A DNA stretch of 64,000 nt from an uncultured Rhodopila sp. (GTDB taxonomy: Bacteria; Pseudomonadota; Alphaproteobacteria; Acetobacterales; Acetobacteraceae). The translations under genes and the position numbers were made by a program. Under the pieces are notes generated by a model. That model was not told the DNA's origin. It was given only the letters and a program-made list of their open reading frames with translations, and did not search any database. Within the stretch, counting starts at the first letter, position 1. Each line of letters opens with the position of its first letter. Of the stretch, positions 46,631 through 54,581 are shown in pieces. Where the stretch lies: assembly GCF_903944925.1 (NCBI RefSeq), contig NZ_CAJATU010000042.1, forward strand, positions 434,001 to 498,000. The letters run 5' to 3'.

Positions 46631-48031
46631 ATGCGCAGCAGCTTTGTCCATCCCGTCGATGAACACCTCCCGGTCACGCGACTGATACCGCTGGCCATCC
46701 AGCATGTGCTTGTCATGTATGCCGGGGCGGTCGCGGTTCCGCTGATCATCGGTCGCGCCGTAAATCTTCCGCCTGAACAGGTCGCGTTCCTGATCAGCGC
46801 CGATCTGTTTGCGTGCGGGCTTGCGACGATCGTGCAGAGCCTCGGATTTCCCGGTGTCGGCATTCGCTTGCCGGTGATGATGGGTGTGACCTTTGCTTCT
46901 GTCGGCCCGATGCTGTCGATGGCGGCCTCTCCCGAAATCGGGCTGCTCGGCATCTACGGCGCGGTCATCGGCGCGGGGATCTTCGGCGTGCTGGCGGCAC
47001 CGTTCATCAGCCGGCTGCTGCCGCTGTTTCCTCCGGTTGTTACCGGAACGATCATCCTGGTGATTGGCATCTCCCTGATGCGAGTGGGCATAAATTGGGC
47101 AGGCGGTGGCCTGCAAACATTCACTAAAGTGGTGGACGGCGTGCCGGCGGCGGTTCCCAATCCGGCGTTCGGCCAGATCACGGGGATGGGTATCGCATTG
47201 TTCGTGCTGCTGGTGATCCTTTCGCTGATCAAATGGGGCCGCGGTTTCGTTGCCAATGTTGCAGTGCTGCTCGGCATTATCATCGGCGCCGTGGTATCCG
47301 CCGCATTCGGATTGATGCATTTCGAGAAAGTTGTCACCGCTTCCTGGTTTGCCATCGTGGTGCCGTTCCATTTCGGCTTGCCGCAGTTTCACCTGATCCC
47401 GATAGTAACCATGTGCATCGTCATGGTTGTGGTGATGATTGAATCGCTGGGCATGTTCCTTGCCCTTAGTGAAATTACCGGCAAGCCGATCGATCAGGCG
47501 GATCTGACGCGGGGCTTGCGGGGCGACGGAGTGGGAACGGTTCTCGGGGGTATTTTCAATACGTTTCCCTATACATCGTTCTCGCAGAATGTCGGCCTTG
47601 TCGGTGTAACCGGGGTTCGCTCGCGCTTCATTACGGTTACCGGCGGCATCGTCATGCTGATCCTGGGCGTGCTGCCGAAGATGGCCGCCCTGGTGGAGGC
47701 GGTGCCGCTGGTGGTGCTGGGCGGCGCAGGGCTGGTGATGTTCGGCATGGTCGCGGCAACCGGGGCGCGAATCCTGACCGGAGTTAATTTCAAAAGCAAT
47801 CAATACAACCTCTTTGTCGTCGCCGTATCGGTCGGCTTTGGCATGATTCCACTGGTGGCGCCTACGTTTTTCCACAACCTGCCGCGAGAGCTGCAGCCGC
47901 TGCTGGAGTCCGGAATTCTTCTGTCCGCCGTGGTTTCAGTGATTTTGAACCTTTTTTTCAACGGATTGGGCAGCGTCGAATCGGCGCGGCATGAGGCTGC
48001 CGCGACCGCCGCCGCGGCGGAGCATGTTTAG
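46631..48031 (+). CDS. NCS2 nucleobase:cation symporter (urate/xanthine type)
   Basis: 466 aa inner-membrane carrier, about 12-14 TM helices. TM1 has the QH motif (IPLAIQHVLVMYAG). The NAT signature is FSQNVGLVGVTGVRSRF (Q-N-x-G-x4-T-G type). IGISLMRVGINWAGGG and VVMIESLGMFLALSE (TM8 Glu) are also conserved. ATG 46631 has AGGA 9 nt upstream. Urate oxidase follows 18 bp downstream, which points to urate or xanthine as the substrate. Confidence 0.9.
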   Translation: MRSSFVHPVDEHLPVTRLIPLAIQHVLVMYAGAVAVPLIIGRAVNLPPEQVAFLISADLFACGLATIVQSLGFPGVGIRLPVMMGVTFASVGPMLSMAASPEIGLLGIYGAVIGAGIFGVLAAPFISRLLPLFPPVVTGTIILVIGISLMRVGINWAGGGLQTFTKVVDGVPAAVPNPAFGQITGMGIALFVLLVILSLIKWGRGFVANVAVLLGIIIGAVVSAAFGLMHFEKVVTASWFAIVVPFHFGLPQFHLIPIVTMCIVMVVVMIESLGMFLALSEITGKPIDQADLTRGLRGDGVGTVLGGIFNTFPYTSFSQNVGLVGVTGVRSRFITVTGGIVMLILGVLPKMAALVEAVPLVVLGGAGLVMFGMVAATGARILTGVNFKSNQYNLFVVAVSVGFGMIPLVAPTFFHNLPRELQPLLESGILLSAVVSVILNLFFNGLGSVESARHEAAATAAAAEHV

Positions 48032-48049
48032 CAACCGGAGCATCAAAGC

Positions 48050-48886
48050 ATGGCACTTCTGCAAAAAACCTACGGCAAGGACCACGTCCGCGTCATGCGC
48101 ATCGAGCGCAACGCCGATCGGCATGAGGTACGGGAATTGACGGTCAGGGCGATGCTGACAGGGGATTTTGATAAGGCATTCATTCACGCCGATAACTCGA
48201 CATCGGTGGCGACCGACACGGTCAAGAACATCGTCAATGTCGTGGCGCGGGAAAATCTCTCGCTGGGAACCGAACTGTTTTGCGCCGCCGTGACACGGAA
48301 GCTGCTCGATTCGTATCCGGAAGTGGACAGCGCGACGGTGACGGCGCATGAAACGAAGTGGGCGCGGCTGCTGGTCGATGGAAAGCCGCATGACCACAGC
48401 TTCGTGCTCGACAGCAACGGCAAGCCATTCGCCAGGGTTGTCGCGACACGGGACAAGATCTCGACGGAATCGGGGATTTCCGCTTTCACCTTTTTGAAGT
48501 CCACGCAGTCCGGCTGGGAACATTACATCCACGACCGTTTCACCACGATCCCGGAAACCCGGGACCGGATGGCGGCGACGGCGATGGACGCATCCTGGCG
48601 CTGGCAATCGACTCCTTCGGACTACGATGCCGCCAATGCGGAAATCCTGAGCACGTTGCTGAAAGTTTTCGCGACGACCTATAGCGCCAGCGTGCAGGAC
48701 AGCTTGTACCGGATGGGCATGGCGGCGCTCGAAGCGGTGCCGGAACTCGCCGATATCAGCATGGCCTGCCCGAACAAGCACTACCTTCTGATCAACCTGT
48801 CGCCGTTCGGCCTGGAAAACAACAACCAGGTGTTCGTTTCGACCGATGAGCCGCACGGCCAGATCGAATGCACGGTAGGGCGTTAG
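48050..48886 (+). CDS. Urate oxidase (uricase), cofactor-free
   Basis: 278 aa. It converts urate plus O2 to 5-hydroxyisourate. Catalytic residues of the tunnel-fold enzyme are all in place: K10 in YGKD, T55 in the ADNSTSVATDTVKN motif, and N242/H244 in CPNKHYLLINL. The SSxxF-type SGWEHYIHDRFTTIPETRDR region, LEAVPELADISMACPNKHY and the CGQIECTV-like tail follow. It is directly coupled to the NCS2 permease. No HIU hydrolase, OHCU decarboxylase or allantoinase is in the window. Confidence 0.95.
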   Translation: MALLQKTYGKDHVRVMRIERNADRHEVRELTVRAMLTGDFDKAFIHADNSTSVATDTVKNIVNVVARENLSLGTELFCAAVTRKLLDSYPEVDSATVTAHETKWARLLVDGKPHDHSFVLDSNGKPFARVVATRDKISTESGISAFTFLKSTQSGWEHYIHDRFTTIPETRDRMAATAMDASWRWQSTPSDYDAANAEILSTLLKVFATTYSASVQDSLYRMGMAALEAVPELADISMACPNKHYLLINLSPFGLENNNQVFVSTDEPHGQIECTVGR

Positions 48887-48927
48887 CAATATCTCGCGTT
48901 TATACCAAAACCGCAACAGTAGGGTAT

Positions 48928-48955
48928 TTGACTAGGTAGATTCCGAGGCTATCAA
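48928..48955 (+). promoter_or_regulatory. Sigma-70-type promoter for the candidate small RNA
   Basis: TTGACT at 48928-48933, a 16 bp spacer, TATCAA at 48950-48955; 5/6 and 4/6 matches. It lies 42 bp after the uricase stop and would start a transcript near 48963, ending at the terminator at 49074-49106. Confidence 0.45.
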
Positions 48956-48962
48956 TCGCGAG

Positions 48963-49106
48963 ACCGTGAGGCGTATATCTTCGCTTGCAAGGACCGCTGG
49001 TTTTGCCCGCGTCCATGGCCCGATCGGGTTGTTTTTGGCGACCCTTTAGGACGTTTCCTCCCTCTATAAACTGGGCCCCTGCTGTTATGCGGGGGCCTCT
49101 TTTTTT
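48963..49106 (+). ncRNA. Candidate small RNA of about 145 nt
   Basis: Transcript bounded by a sigma-70-type promoter and a strong terminator, with no ORF of coding character. It contains a CU-rich single-strand candidate CGTTTCCTCCCTCTATAAAC just before the terminator stem, complementary to Shine-Dalgarno sequences. This layout resembles alphaproteobacterial anti-SD small RNAs, but I do not recognise a known family. It could alternatively be just the 3' UTR of the uricase transcript. Confidence 0.45.
49074..49106 (+). terminator. Strong rho-independent terminator
   Basis: Stem GGCCCCTGC (49074-49082) with GCGGGGGCC (49089-49097), loop tgttat, one U-G pair, followed by TCTTTTTTT. Ends the uricase transcript and the candidate small RNA. 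Confidence 0.85.
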
Positions 49107-49169
49107 GACCGGTGCCCCCGCCGCCGCGCCCGGCAAAGTCTTGATTCCGGCCGAGCCTCCTGCGAAAGA

Positions 49170-49415
49170 GTGGCGGAAACCCGGGGAACCGATGTGCAGC
49201 CGACGAAAACATTGACCGAAGGCCAGCGGGCCTACGAAGCCAAACGCGCCGCCAAGGCGGGCATGAGCCTGGACAAGTGGCTCGCCCTGAAGCAGCGCGA
49301 GCAGGAAAATGAGGCGAAGGCCAAGGCGAAGCTCGCCGAAGCGGCGAAGCCGCCCAAGCCGCCCGGCTTCTTCGGCCGCCTGCTGGACCGCGCCCACCGC
49401 CCGCTTGGAAGCTGA
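49170..49415 (+). CDS. Small basic helical protein of unknown function
   Basis: 81 aa from GTG 49170, charged and Ala/Lys-rich (RAYEAKRAAKAGMSLDKWLA, KQREQENEAKAKAKLAEAAK), a coiled-coil-like central helix, and a PPKPPGFFGRLLDRAH tail. No known family; similar small proteins occur upstream of DUF429-like genes. The next gene overlaps its end. No ribosome binding site is visible, so the start is a guess. Confidence 0.5.
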   Translation: MAETRGTDVQPTKTLTEGQRAYEAKRAAKAGMSLDKWLALKQREQENEAKAKAKLAEAAKPPKPPGFFGRLLDRAHRPLGS

Positions 49416-50361
49416 CCTCGCCGCGCACGCGGATTGGAGCATCGACCCGCGGAAACGCTGGATCACCGTGGCCCGGCGCAGTGGTTCGGGCTGGACGATC
49501 ACCGCACCAAGGCCCGTCGGCGATGTCGCTACCCTGCTGTCGCGACTGACCGGCGAAGCCGATGGGGGTGCCGTCGCCCTGGGTGCGGACCTGCCCATCG
49601 GATTGCCGCGGGCCTATGCGGCAGGCCGGTCCGAATCCGGCTTCCCGGCGTTCCTGCGCGGCGTACGCGATCTGCCGGACTTCTTTACCGTTTGCGCCAG
49701 CCTCGATGACATCGGACCCGGACGGCCATTCTACCCGGCGCGCGGGGTGGCGGGGATGACGCGCCTGTCGCACGCGCTGGCGCTCGGGCTGGCCGATGCG
49801 GCTGCGTTGTGCCGCGCCTGCGACCGGGCGACGGCGGAGCGCCCGGCCGGAGCGCCGCTGTTCTGGACGCTGGGTGCCAACCAGTCGGGCAAGGCCGCCA
49901 TCGCCGCCTGGCAAACCCTGATCCTGCCGGCGCTGGAAAGCGGGGCCGGGTTGCGGCTGTGGCCGTTCGAGGGGCCGATCCGGTCACTGCTCTCGCCCGG
50001 ATCGGTTGCGATAGCGGAGACCTACCCGGCCGAGGCGCTGCGCCACCTCGGTATTCGGCTGCGCGGCAGCAAGCGGCGGCAGATGGATCGCCGCGCTGCG
50101 GCGGGCCCTTTGATGGCGGCGATGGGCCTGCTGGCCGCCACGCCGGACGATGCCATACGCCGAGCAGTCCACGACGGCTTCGGCCCGGATGCCGCCGGGG
50201 AGGACCGGTTCGACAGCGTCCTCGGGCTGCTCTGCCTGCTGAACGTACTGGCGGGGAACCGGCCCGACACCGCGCCGGACGATCCATGGATCCAGCGCTG
50301 GGAGGGCTGGGTGTTGGGCCAGACCGCGCTGCCCGTCCCTCGCGCCGCGGCCGTGGCGTAG
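49405..50361 (+). CDS. DUF429-like protein (RNase H-like fold)
   Basis: 318 aa if started at TTG 49405, which overlaps the preceding stop; the region further upstream is not conserved. The first part (RWITVARRSGSGWTITAPRP) and the middle LFWTLGANQSGKAAIAAWQT, PIRSLLSPGSVAIAETYPAE and DAAGEDRFDSVLGLLCLL resemble DUF429, a predicted nuclease. No catalytic set can be confirmed from these residues. Probably an operon with the small basic protein and the metallophosphoesterase after it. Confidence 0.6.
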   Translation: MEADLAAHADWSIDPRKRWITVARRSGSGWTITAPRPVGDVATLLSRLTGEADGGAVALGADLPIGLPRAYAAGRSESGFPAFLRGVRDLPDFFTVCASLDDIGPGRPFYPARGVAGMTRLSHALALGLADAAALCRACDRATAERPAGAPLFWTLGANQSGKAAIAAWQTLILPALESGAGLRLWPFEGPIRSLLSPGSVAIAETYPAEALRHLGIRLRGSKRRQMDRRAAAGPLMAAMGLLAATPDDAIRRAVHDGFGPDAAGEDRFDSVLGLLCLLNVLAGNRPDTAPDDPWIQRWEGWVLGQTALPVPRAAAVA

Positions 50362-50432
50362 CGGCCGGCCCGGTTGACGGACCACGACCGTGCCGATCTG
50401 ATGGCCGCTGACCGCTGGATGGATAGGGCACC

Positions 50433-51128
50433 TTGGCAGCAGAAATCGTGCTCGTGCACAGCTCCGACCTGCATGTTGACGGCAACCCACAGGATCCGCA
50501 CGGCACGGACTGGCTGCGCGCCGTTCTGCGGACCGCCGAGAAGATCCAGGCTCACTACGTGCTGCTCGCTGGCGACGTGTTCGACAGCAACCGCCAGACG
50601 GACGCCATCATTGCGCAAAGCCACGCGCTGCTGCGGGATGCGGCGCGGCAGGTGATCATTCTCCCCGGCAACCACGATCCGGTCACGCCGGACTCAGTCT
50701 GGCGCCGCGGCGGGCTCGATCGCCTGCCACATGTCCATGTCATCGGCGTCACGCACGAGATTGCAGTGCGCTTCCCGGACCATGACCTGGAAATCTGGGG
50801 GCAGGCACACGTCGATTACAATGACATGGCGCCCCTGAGAGCGCCGCGCGCCCGCTCCGGCCGCTGGCACCTGGCCATGGCGCACGGACACTACGAGGAT
50901 GATGGCGTCCCGCCGCTGCGGCCGTCCTGGTTGATCCGCAATGCCGAGATCGAGGCAACCCGTGCCGACTATCTTGCGCTGGGGCACTGGAACCGGGCGG
51001 CGCGGGTCGGCACCGGGGTGACGGTGCCGGCGTATTACTCGGGCTCTCCCGATCTGGCGAAAACGGTCAATGTCGTGCGCTTGCGCGAGGACCGAACGGT
51101 GGGTGTGACGCGCCAGGCCTGCGTATAA
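50433..51128 (+). CDS. Calcineurin-like metallophosphoesterase (SbcD/YfcE-like)
   Basis: 231 aa from TTG 50433. The metal-binding motifs are DLHVDG (D..H), LAGDVFDSNR (GD.xD), GNHDPVTPD (GNHD) and the terminal LALGHWN and AYYSGSP strands. It hydrolyses phosphodiesters or phosphomonoesters with two metal ions. The SbcC partner is absent, so DNA-end processing is not implied. It follows the DUF429-like gene and may share a DNA/RNA-cleaning role. Confidence 0.85.
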   Translation: MAAEIVLVHSSDLHVDGNPQDPHGTDWLRAVLRTAEKIQAHYVLLAGDVFDSNRQTDAIIAQSHALLRDAARQVIILPGNHDPVTPDSVWRRGGLDRLPHVHVIGVTHEIAVRFPDHDLEIWGQAHVDYNDMAPLRAPRARSGRWHLAMAHGHYEDDGVPPLRPSWLIRNAEIEATRADYLALGHWNRAARVGTGVTVPAYYSGSPDLAKTVNVVRLREDRTVGVTRQACV

Positions 51129-51168
51129 CACCAGCCCTCGTCAGACCCCGTCGTTGGCCGGACAAGCC

Positions 51169-51717
51169 TCAATGGCAGGACGGAATCGGCGGGAGATAGT
51201 TCCAATTGTTCGGCTGCCGGTGGGCGGGACAATCGAGCAGCAACGTGATCGTCACGCCCTGAGGAGCCGCCGCCGCGGGCGTCCCGGCAGGAACCACCGG
51301 CGCCTGGCCTTCGGGCAGAAGCGACAGCGCAAGGCCATTGTCTTTGAAGTACTGGGTCACGTTGCGCACCCGGGTCGCCCGCTGCTCGGCCGTCAGGCTG
51401 GAGGTGTCCGCCACGGCGATGTGGATCAGGCTGGGATCCAGCAAGCCCTGAATGACGCTGGCACGAACCTCCCGGTATGTGCCGGTTTGCGCGTCGACCT
51501 TCTCGGTGAAATCCGAGTTGCCCAGCAGGGTGACGACGGCACCATTCTGCGCGGGCTGCAGTGCCGCCGAACCAGCCGCAATATCAGGCGCCAGCCGGGC
51601 TTGCAGCCGATCGTTCAGAAGCTCGGTCGAGCGGTGCAGACCATGGTCCCAACTGCAAGCGCCGAGAAGAAGGAGCGGGGCAAGCAAGCCGGTGATGCGT
51701 CCAACGGGGGTGGTCAT
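51169..51717 (-). CDS. Lipoprotein of unknown function
   Basis: 182 aa from ATG 51717 (AGGAG 12 nt upstream). The lipobox LLGAC lies at about residues 18-22 after ITGLLAPLLLLGAC. The mature domain has a repeated AQTGTYREVRAS and TAEQRATRVRNVTQYF pattern and a Pro/Ala tail. The stretch DRLQARLAPDIAAG and NGAVVTLLGN is reminiscent of OmpA-like or LysM-free periplasmic lipoproteins, but I do not recognise a family. Confidence 0.65.
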   Translation of the reverse strand: MTTPVGRITGLLAPLLLLGACSWDHGLHRSTELLNDRLQARLAPDIAAGSAALQPAQNGAVVTLLGNSDFTEKVDAQTGTYREVRASVIQGLLDPSLIHIAVADTSSLTAEQRATRVRNVTQYFKDNGLALSLLPEGQAPVVPAGTPAAAAPQGVTITLLLDCPAHRQPNNWNYLPPIPSCH

Positions 51718-51853
51718 AATCCGCGCAAGCTCCTGGGGTCGGGCGTTCTTAGCGGCTGTCCTATCAGGTGTTCTTGGCCTCACGCAACGGTGGTTGCAGG
51801 TAGCGCTCGCCCGCGCAGCCAGGCCGTGACGTTCAGGTGGCAAGCATCGCCCT

Positions 51854-52414
51854 TCATTGCCGATCGGCATCAGGCACGGCGAGTTGGTCGAACTCCGCCG
51901 CCAAACGGTGCAGCGACGCCCGCATCGCCGGGCCGCGCATCGCCGGGCCGCGTCCGGTCACCACCGTCTCCGGCTCCAGCGCGGCCAGCGCACGAACCGA
52001 TTCAGCCGCCTGCGGCCAATCCGCGGTGAAATACTGCGGCGGCCCGTGCAGTTCCGGCGCCGGCAACGACATCGCCCCGCCGAACACGTGCGGGTCGGGT
52101 TTCGGATAGGCGCCGGTCCCGTTCTGTTACGGCACCTCTCGCGGATGTGCGTAAACCGGCGCGCTCCATCGTCCCGCCAGTGTCCGCAAGGCGCCGGCGT
52201 GGTCGATATGGCCGTGCGTCAGGATGATCGCCACCGGCGCCCGGCCGCCGAACCGCGCCTCGGCGGAGTGCGCGATCATCCCGGCAGTGCCCGGCAGACC
52301 GGCATCGATCAGCACCCAATCGCCGCCCGGGCGGCCAAAGAACACCACGTTAACAATGCCCGGCCGGCGGTAGGCAAGGTCCGGCGCGAGTTCCCGCACC
52401 GCCTCGTCACGCAC
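51854..52414 (-). pseudogene. Decayed metallo-beta-lactamase-fold hydrolase
   Basis: The N-terminal part (GTG 52414) has the MBL strand ILTHGHIDHAGALRTL, then reads HPREVP and stops at TAA. In the same frame the sequence resumes (GAYPKPDPHVFGGAMS) to the C-terminal motif PETVVTGRGPAM with the family tail. The middle, including the third metal-binding His region, is missing. A 15 bp tandem duplication (51921-51935, 51936-51950) adds five residues. So there is one nonsense codon and one internal deletion. Confidence 0.65.
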
Positions 52415-52638
52415 CTCTCAGCCGTGCAAAGCCTGATCGTCTACCGGTATCTGCTGCGCCATCAACCGCCTCCCGCGTCACCACCCGGGCAACAGCCGAG
52501 GCAACCTGATGGTCGATCGGCATGCGGTTCAGATAACCGTGTTGCGCCTTGCAGCTGCGAACGGAGTAGCGGAACGGCGGTTGCACCATGGGCGGAAGCC
52601 TCGCAATGTCCAGACAAACAGCATGAAGGAGCTTCCAC

Positions 52639-53640
52639 ATGTGGGAAAAGCGCCAGATCGGCCGTACCAAGCTGCAAGTCACCACCGTGGGCCTCGGCAC
52701 GGCCACCATGGGCGGCAGCCGCATCAAGATCTCCCAGACCGAAGGGCAGGCCATCGTCTCGGCCGCGTGGGAGGCGGGAGTGCGCTACTTCGATACCGCT
52801 CCGTTCTATGGCGTAGGCGCGGCTGAGCACCGCACCGGCGACGCGCTGCGCGACCATGACCGCGACACCTATGTGCTTTCCACCAAAGTCGGCCGCCTGC
52901 TGCGCCCGAAGACCGAAAATGCCCCGTCGGCTGACGGGCGGTTGTCGCCGATGCCGTTCCAGGTGGTGTATGATTATTCCTACGACGGCATCATGCGCTC
53001 GGTCGAGGACAGCTACCAGCGGCTCGGCCTCGCCCGTATCGACATCCTGTATGTGCACGATATCGGCGCCTACCAGCATGGTCCGGAGCTGAACGCGAAG
53101 TATCTGAAGGTGCTGCGCGACAGCGGCTACCGGGCGCTGGAGGAACTCCGCAGCAGCGGCCTGGTCAGCGCCATCGGCATTGGCGTGAACGAGAAGGAAG
53201 TGCTGATCGAGGCGCTCGGCTTCGGCGACTGGGACGCGTTCCTGCTCGCCGGCCGGTATACGCTGCTGGAGCAGGGGTCGCTGGACGACCTGATCCCGAT
53301 GTGCCTGGAGCGCGGCACCTCGCTGGTCATCGGCGGACCGCTGAATTCCGGCATCCTGGCCGGCCGCGACACCTGGAACTATGCGCCTGCGCCGCCGGAG
53401 GTCGTCGAGCGGGTGCGGCAGATCGAAACCGTCTGCCAGGCGCATAACGTGCCGCTGGCGGCGGCGGCGTTGCAATTCCCGCTGGCGCATCCGGTCGTCG
53501 CCTCGGTCATCCCCGGCCCGCGCAGCGCCGCCGAGTTCAACGAGAATCTGCCGCTGTTTACGCTGAAAATCCCGCCGGAACTGTGGTCGGACCTGCGGAC
53601 CGAAAACCTGCTGCACCCGAACGCTCCGGTTCCGGCTTAA
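52639..53640 (+). CDS. Aldo/keto reductase (D-threo-aldose 1-dehydrogenase-like)
   Basis: 333 aa TIM-barrel oxidoreductase. The catalytic tetrad region is YFDTAPFYGVGAAEHRTGDA (D, Y), VLSTKVGRLLRP (K) and DILYVHDIGAYQHGP (H). NADP contacts include VIPGPRSAAEFNENLPLF near the end. The RMTKLQVTTVGLGTATMGG-like start is LQVTTVGLGTATMGGSRIK. The next gene begins 3 bp after its stop, so they are certainly coexpressed. Sugar or sugar-acid substrate by family. Confidence 0.92.
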   Translation: MWEKRQIGRTKLQVTTVGLGTATMGGSRIKISQTEGQAIVSAAWEAGVRYFDTAPFYGVGAAEHRTGDALRDHDRDTYVLSTKVGRLLRPKTENAPSADGRLSPMPFQVVYDYSYDGIMRSVEDSYQRLGLARIDILYVHDIGAYQHGPELNAKYLKVLRDSGYRALEELRSSGLVSAIGIGVNEKEVLIEALGFGDWDAFLLAGRYTLLEQGSLDDLIPMCLERGTSLVIGGPLNSGILAGRDTWNYAPAPPEVVERVRQIETVCQAHNVPLAAAALQFPLAHPVVASVIPGPRSAAEFNENLPLFTLKIPPELWSDLRTENLLHPNAPVPA

Positions 53641-53643
53641 GCA

Positions 53644-54543
53644 ATGCCGATCGTTGAGCGGGACGTGTGGCGGAGGCAGTATTTCCAGCACGTTTCGTGT
53701 CCGGATGATGTGGTCATTCCGACGGATGACGTGCATGCCTGGCCGCTTTATCCGGCGCATCGCTGGGTCTATGACAAGCTGGCGGTGGCGCTGTCGCAGG
53801 GGCTGGAGGCCGCCCCGCACGGGGTGATGCCGCCGCGGTTTCCGGTGTTCTCCAAGCCGATGATCAACCTGCGCGGCATGGGTGCCGGCAGTCGGGCGAT
53901 CATAAGCGAAGACGACTACCGCGCCGCCATGACCGGCGGCCATTTCTGGAGCACGCTGCTGACCGGCCCGCATGTCAGCACCGACCTCGCGCTGGAGGAC
54001 GGCAATCCGGTGTGGTGGCGGCACACGACGGGGGTCACCGCGCCCGGTGGCACGTTCGACTACTGGCAGATCCACGCCGCAGCGATGCCGGCGATCGAAG
54101 ACTGGTGCGGCGCCTGGTCGCGCCAGCACCTGCGCGGCTACGACGGCATGGCGAACTTCGAAACCATCGGCGGGCGCATCATCGAGGCGCATCTGCGCTT
54201 CGCCGATCAGTGGCCGGATTTGTATGGGCCGGGGTGGATGCAGGCGGTTGTCGGCCTGTATGCCGCCGGCCGGTGGGACTACCCCGACATCGATCGCACT
54301 GACGGCTACAGCGTCGTGCTTTTCGGGCCGCACGGCCGCCGCTACCGCCACCCTCCGGCGGAGGTGGTGGAATGGGCGCTCGGGCTTGAGGGCGTGTCCA
54401 GCGTCCAGATCACGTTTCACGACGACCGAGACCCGGCGGGGCATTCGATGCCGCCCGGCGGGTTCCGCCTTGCCGTCATCAATACCACGTCACTTGCATC
54501 CGGGCAGTCGGCACGCGACATCATCCGCGCAAGCATAATGTGA
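53644..54543 (+). CDS. Unrecognised conserved protein coexpressed with the aldo/keto reductase
   Basis: 299 aa, cytoplasmic, no signal or TM helix. Features: a PTDDVHAWPLYPAHRWVYDK start region, FSKPMINLRGMGAGSRAIIS, GGHFWSTLLTGPHVSTDLAL, NPVWWRHTTGVTAPGGTFDY and AHLRFADQWPDLYGPGWMQA. Rich in Trp/Tyr and Gly turns. The pattern SKPMINLRGMG...ATRI could fit an ATP-grasp-like fold, but no metal motif is seen, so I do not assign it. It follows the aldo/keto reductase by 3 bp. Confidence 0.6.
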   Translation: MPIVERDVWRRQYFQHVSCPDDVVIPTDDVHAWPLYPAHRWVYDKLAVALSQGLEAAPHGVMPPRFPVFSKPMINLRGMGAGSRAIISEDDYRAAMTGGHFWSTLLTGPHVSTDLALEDGNPVWWRHTTGVTAPGGTFDYWQIHAAAMPAIEDWCGAWSRQHLRGYDGMANFETIGGRIIEAHLRFADQWPDLYGPGWMQAVVGLYAAGRWDYPDIDRTDGYSVVLFGPHGRRYRHPPAEVVEWALGLEGVSSVQITFHDDRDPAGHSMPPGGFRLAVINTTSLASGQSARDIIRASIM

Positions 54544-54581
54544 CCCGAACGAACCGGGTGGCGGGGCGTTGAGGCTCCGAT

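Noticed and set aside
52407-52754. An open frame of 115 codons on the minus strand upstream of the aldo/keto reductase.
   Set aside because: It overlaps the well-supported reductase start, has no motif, and its composition looks like antisense of that gene.
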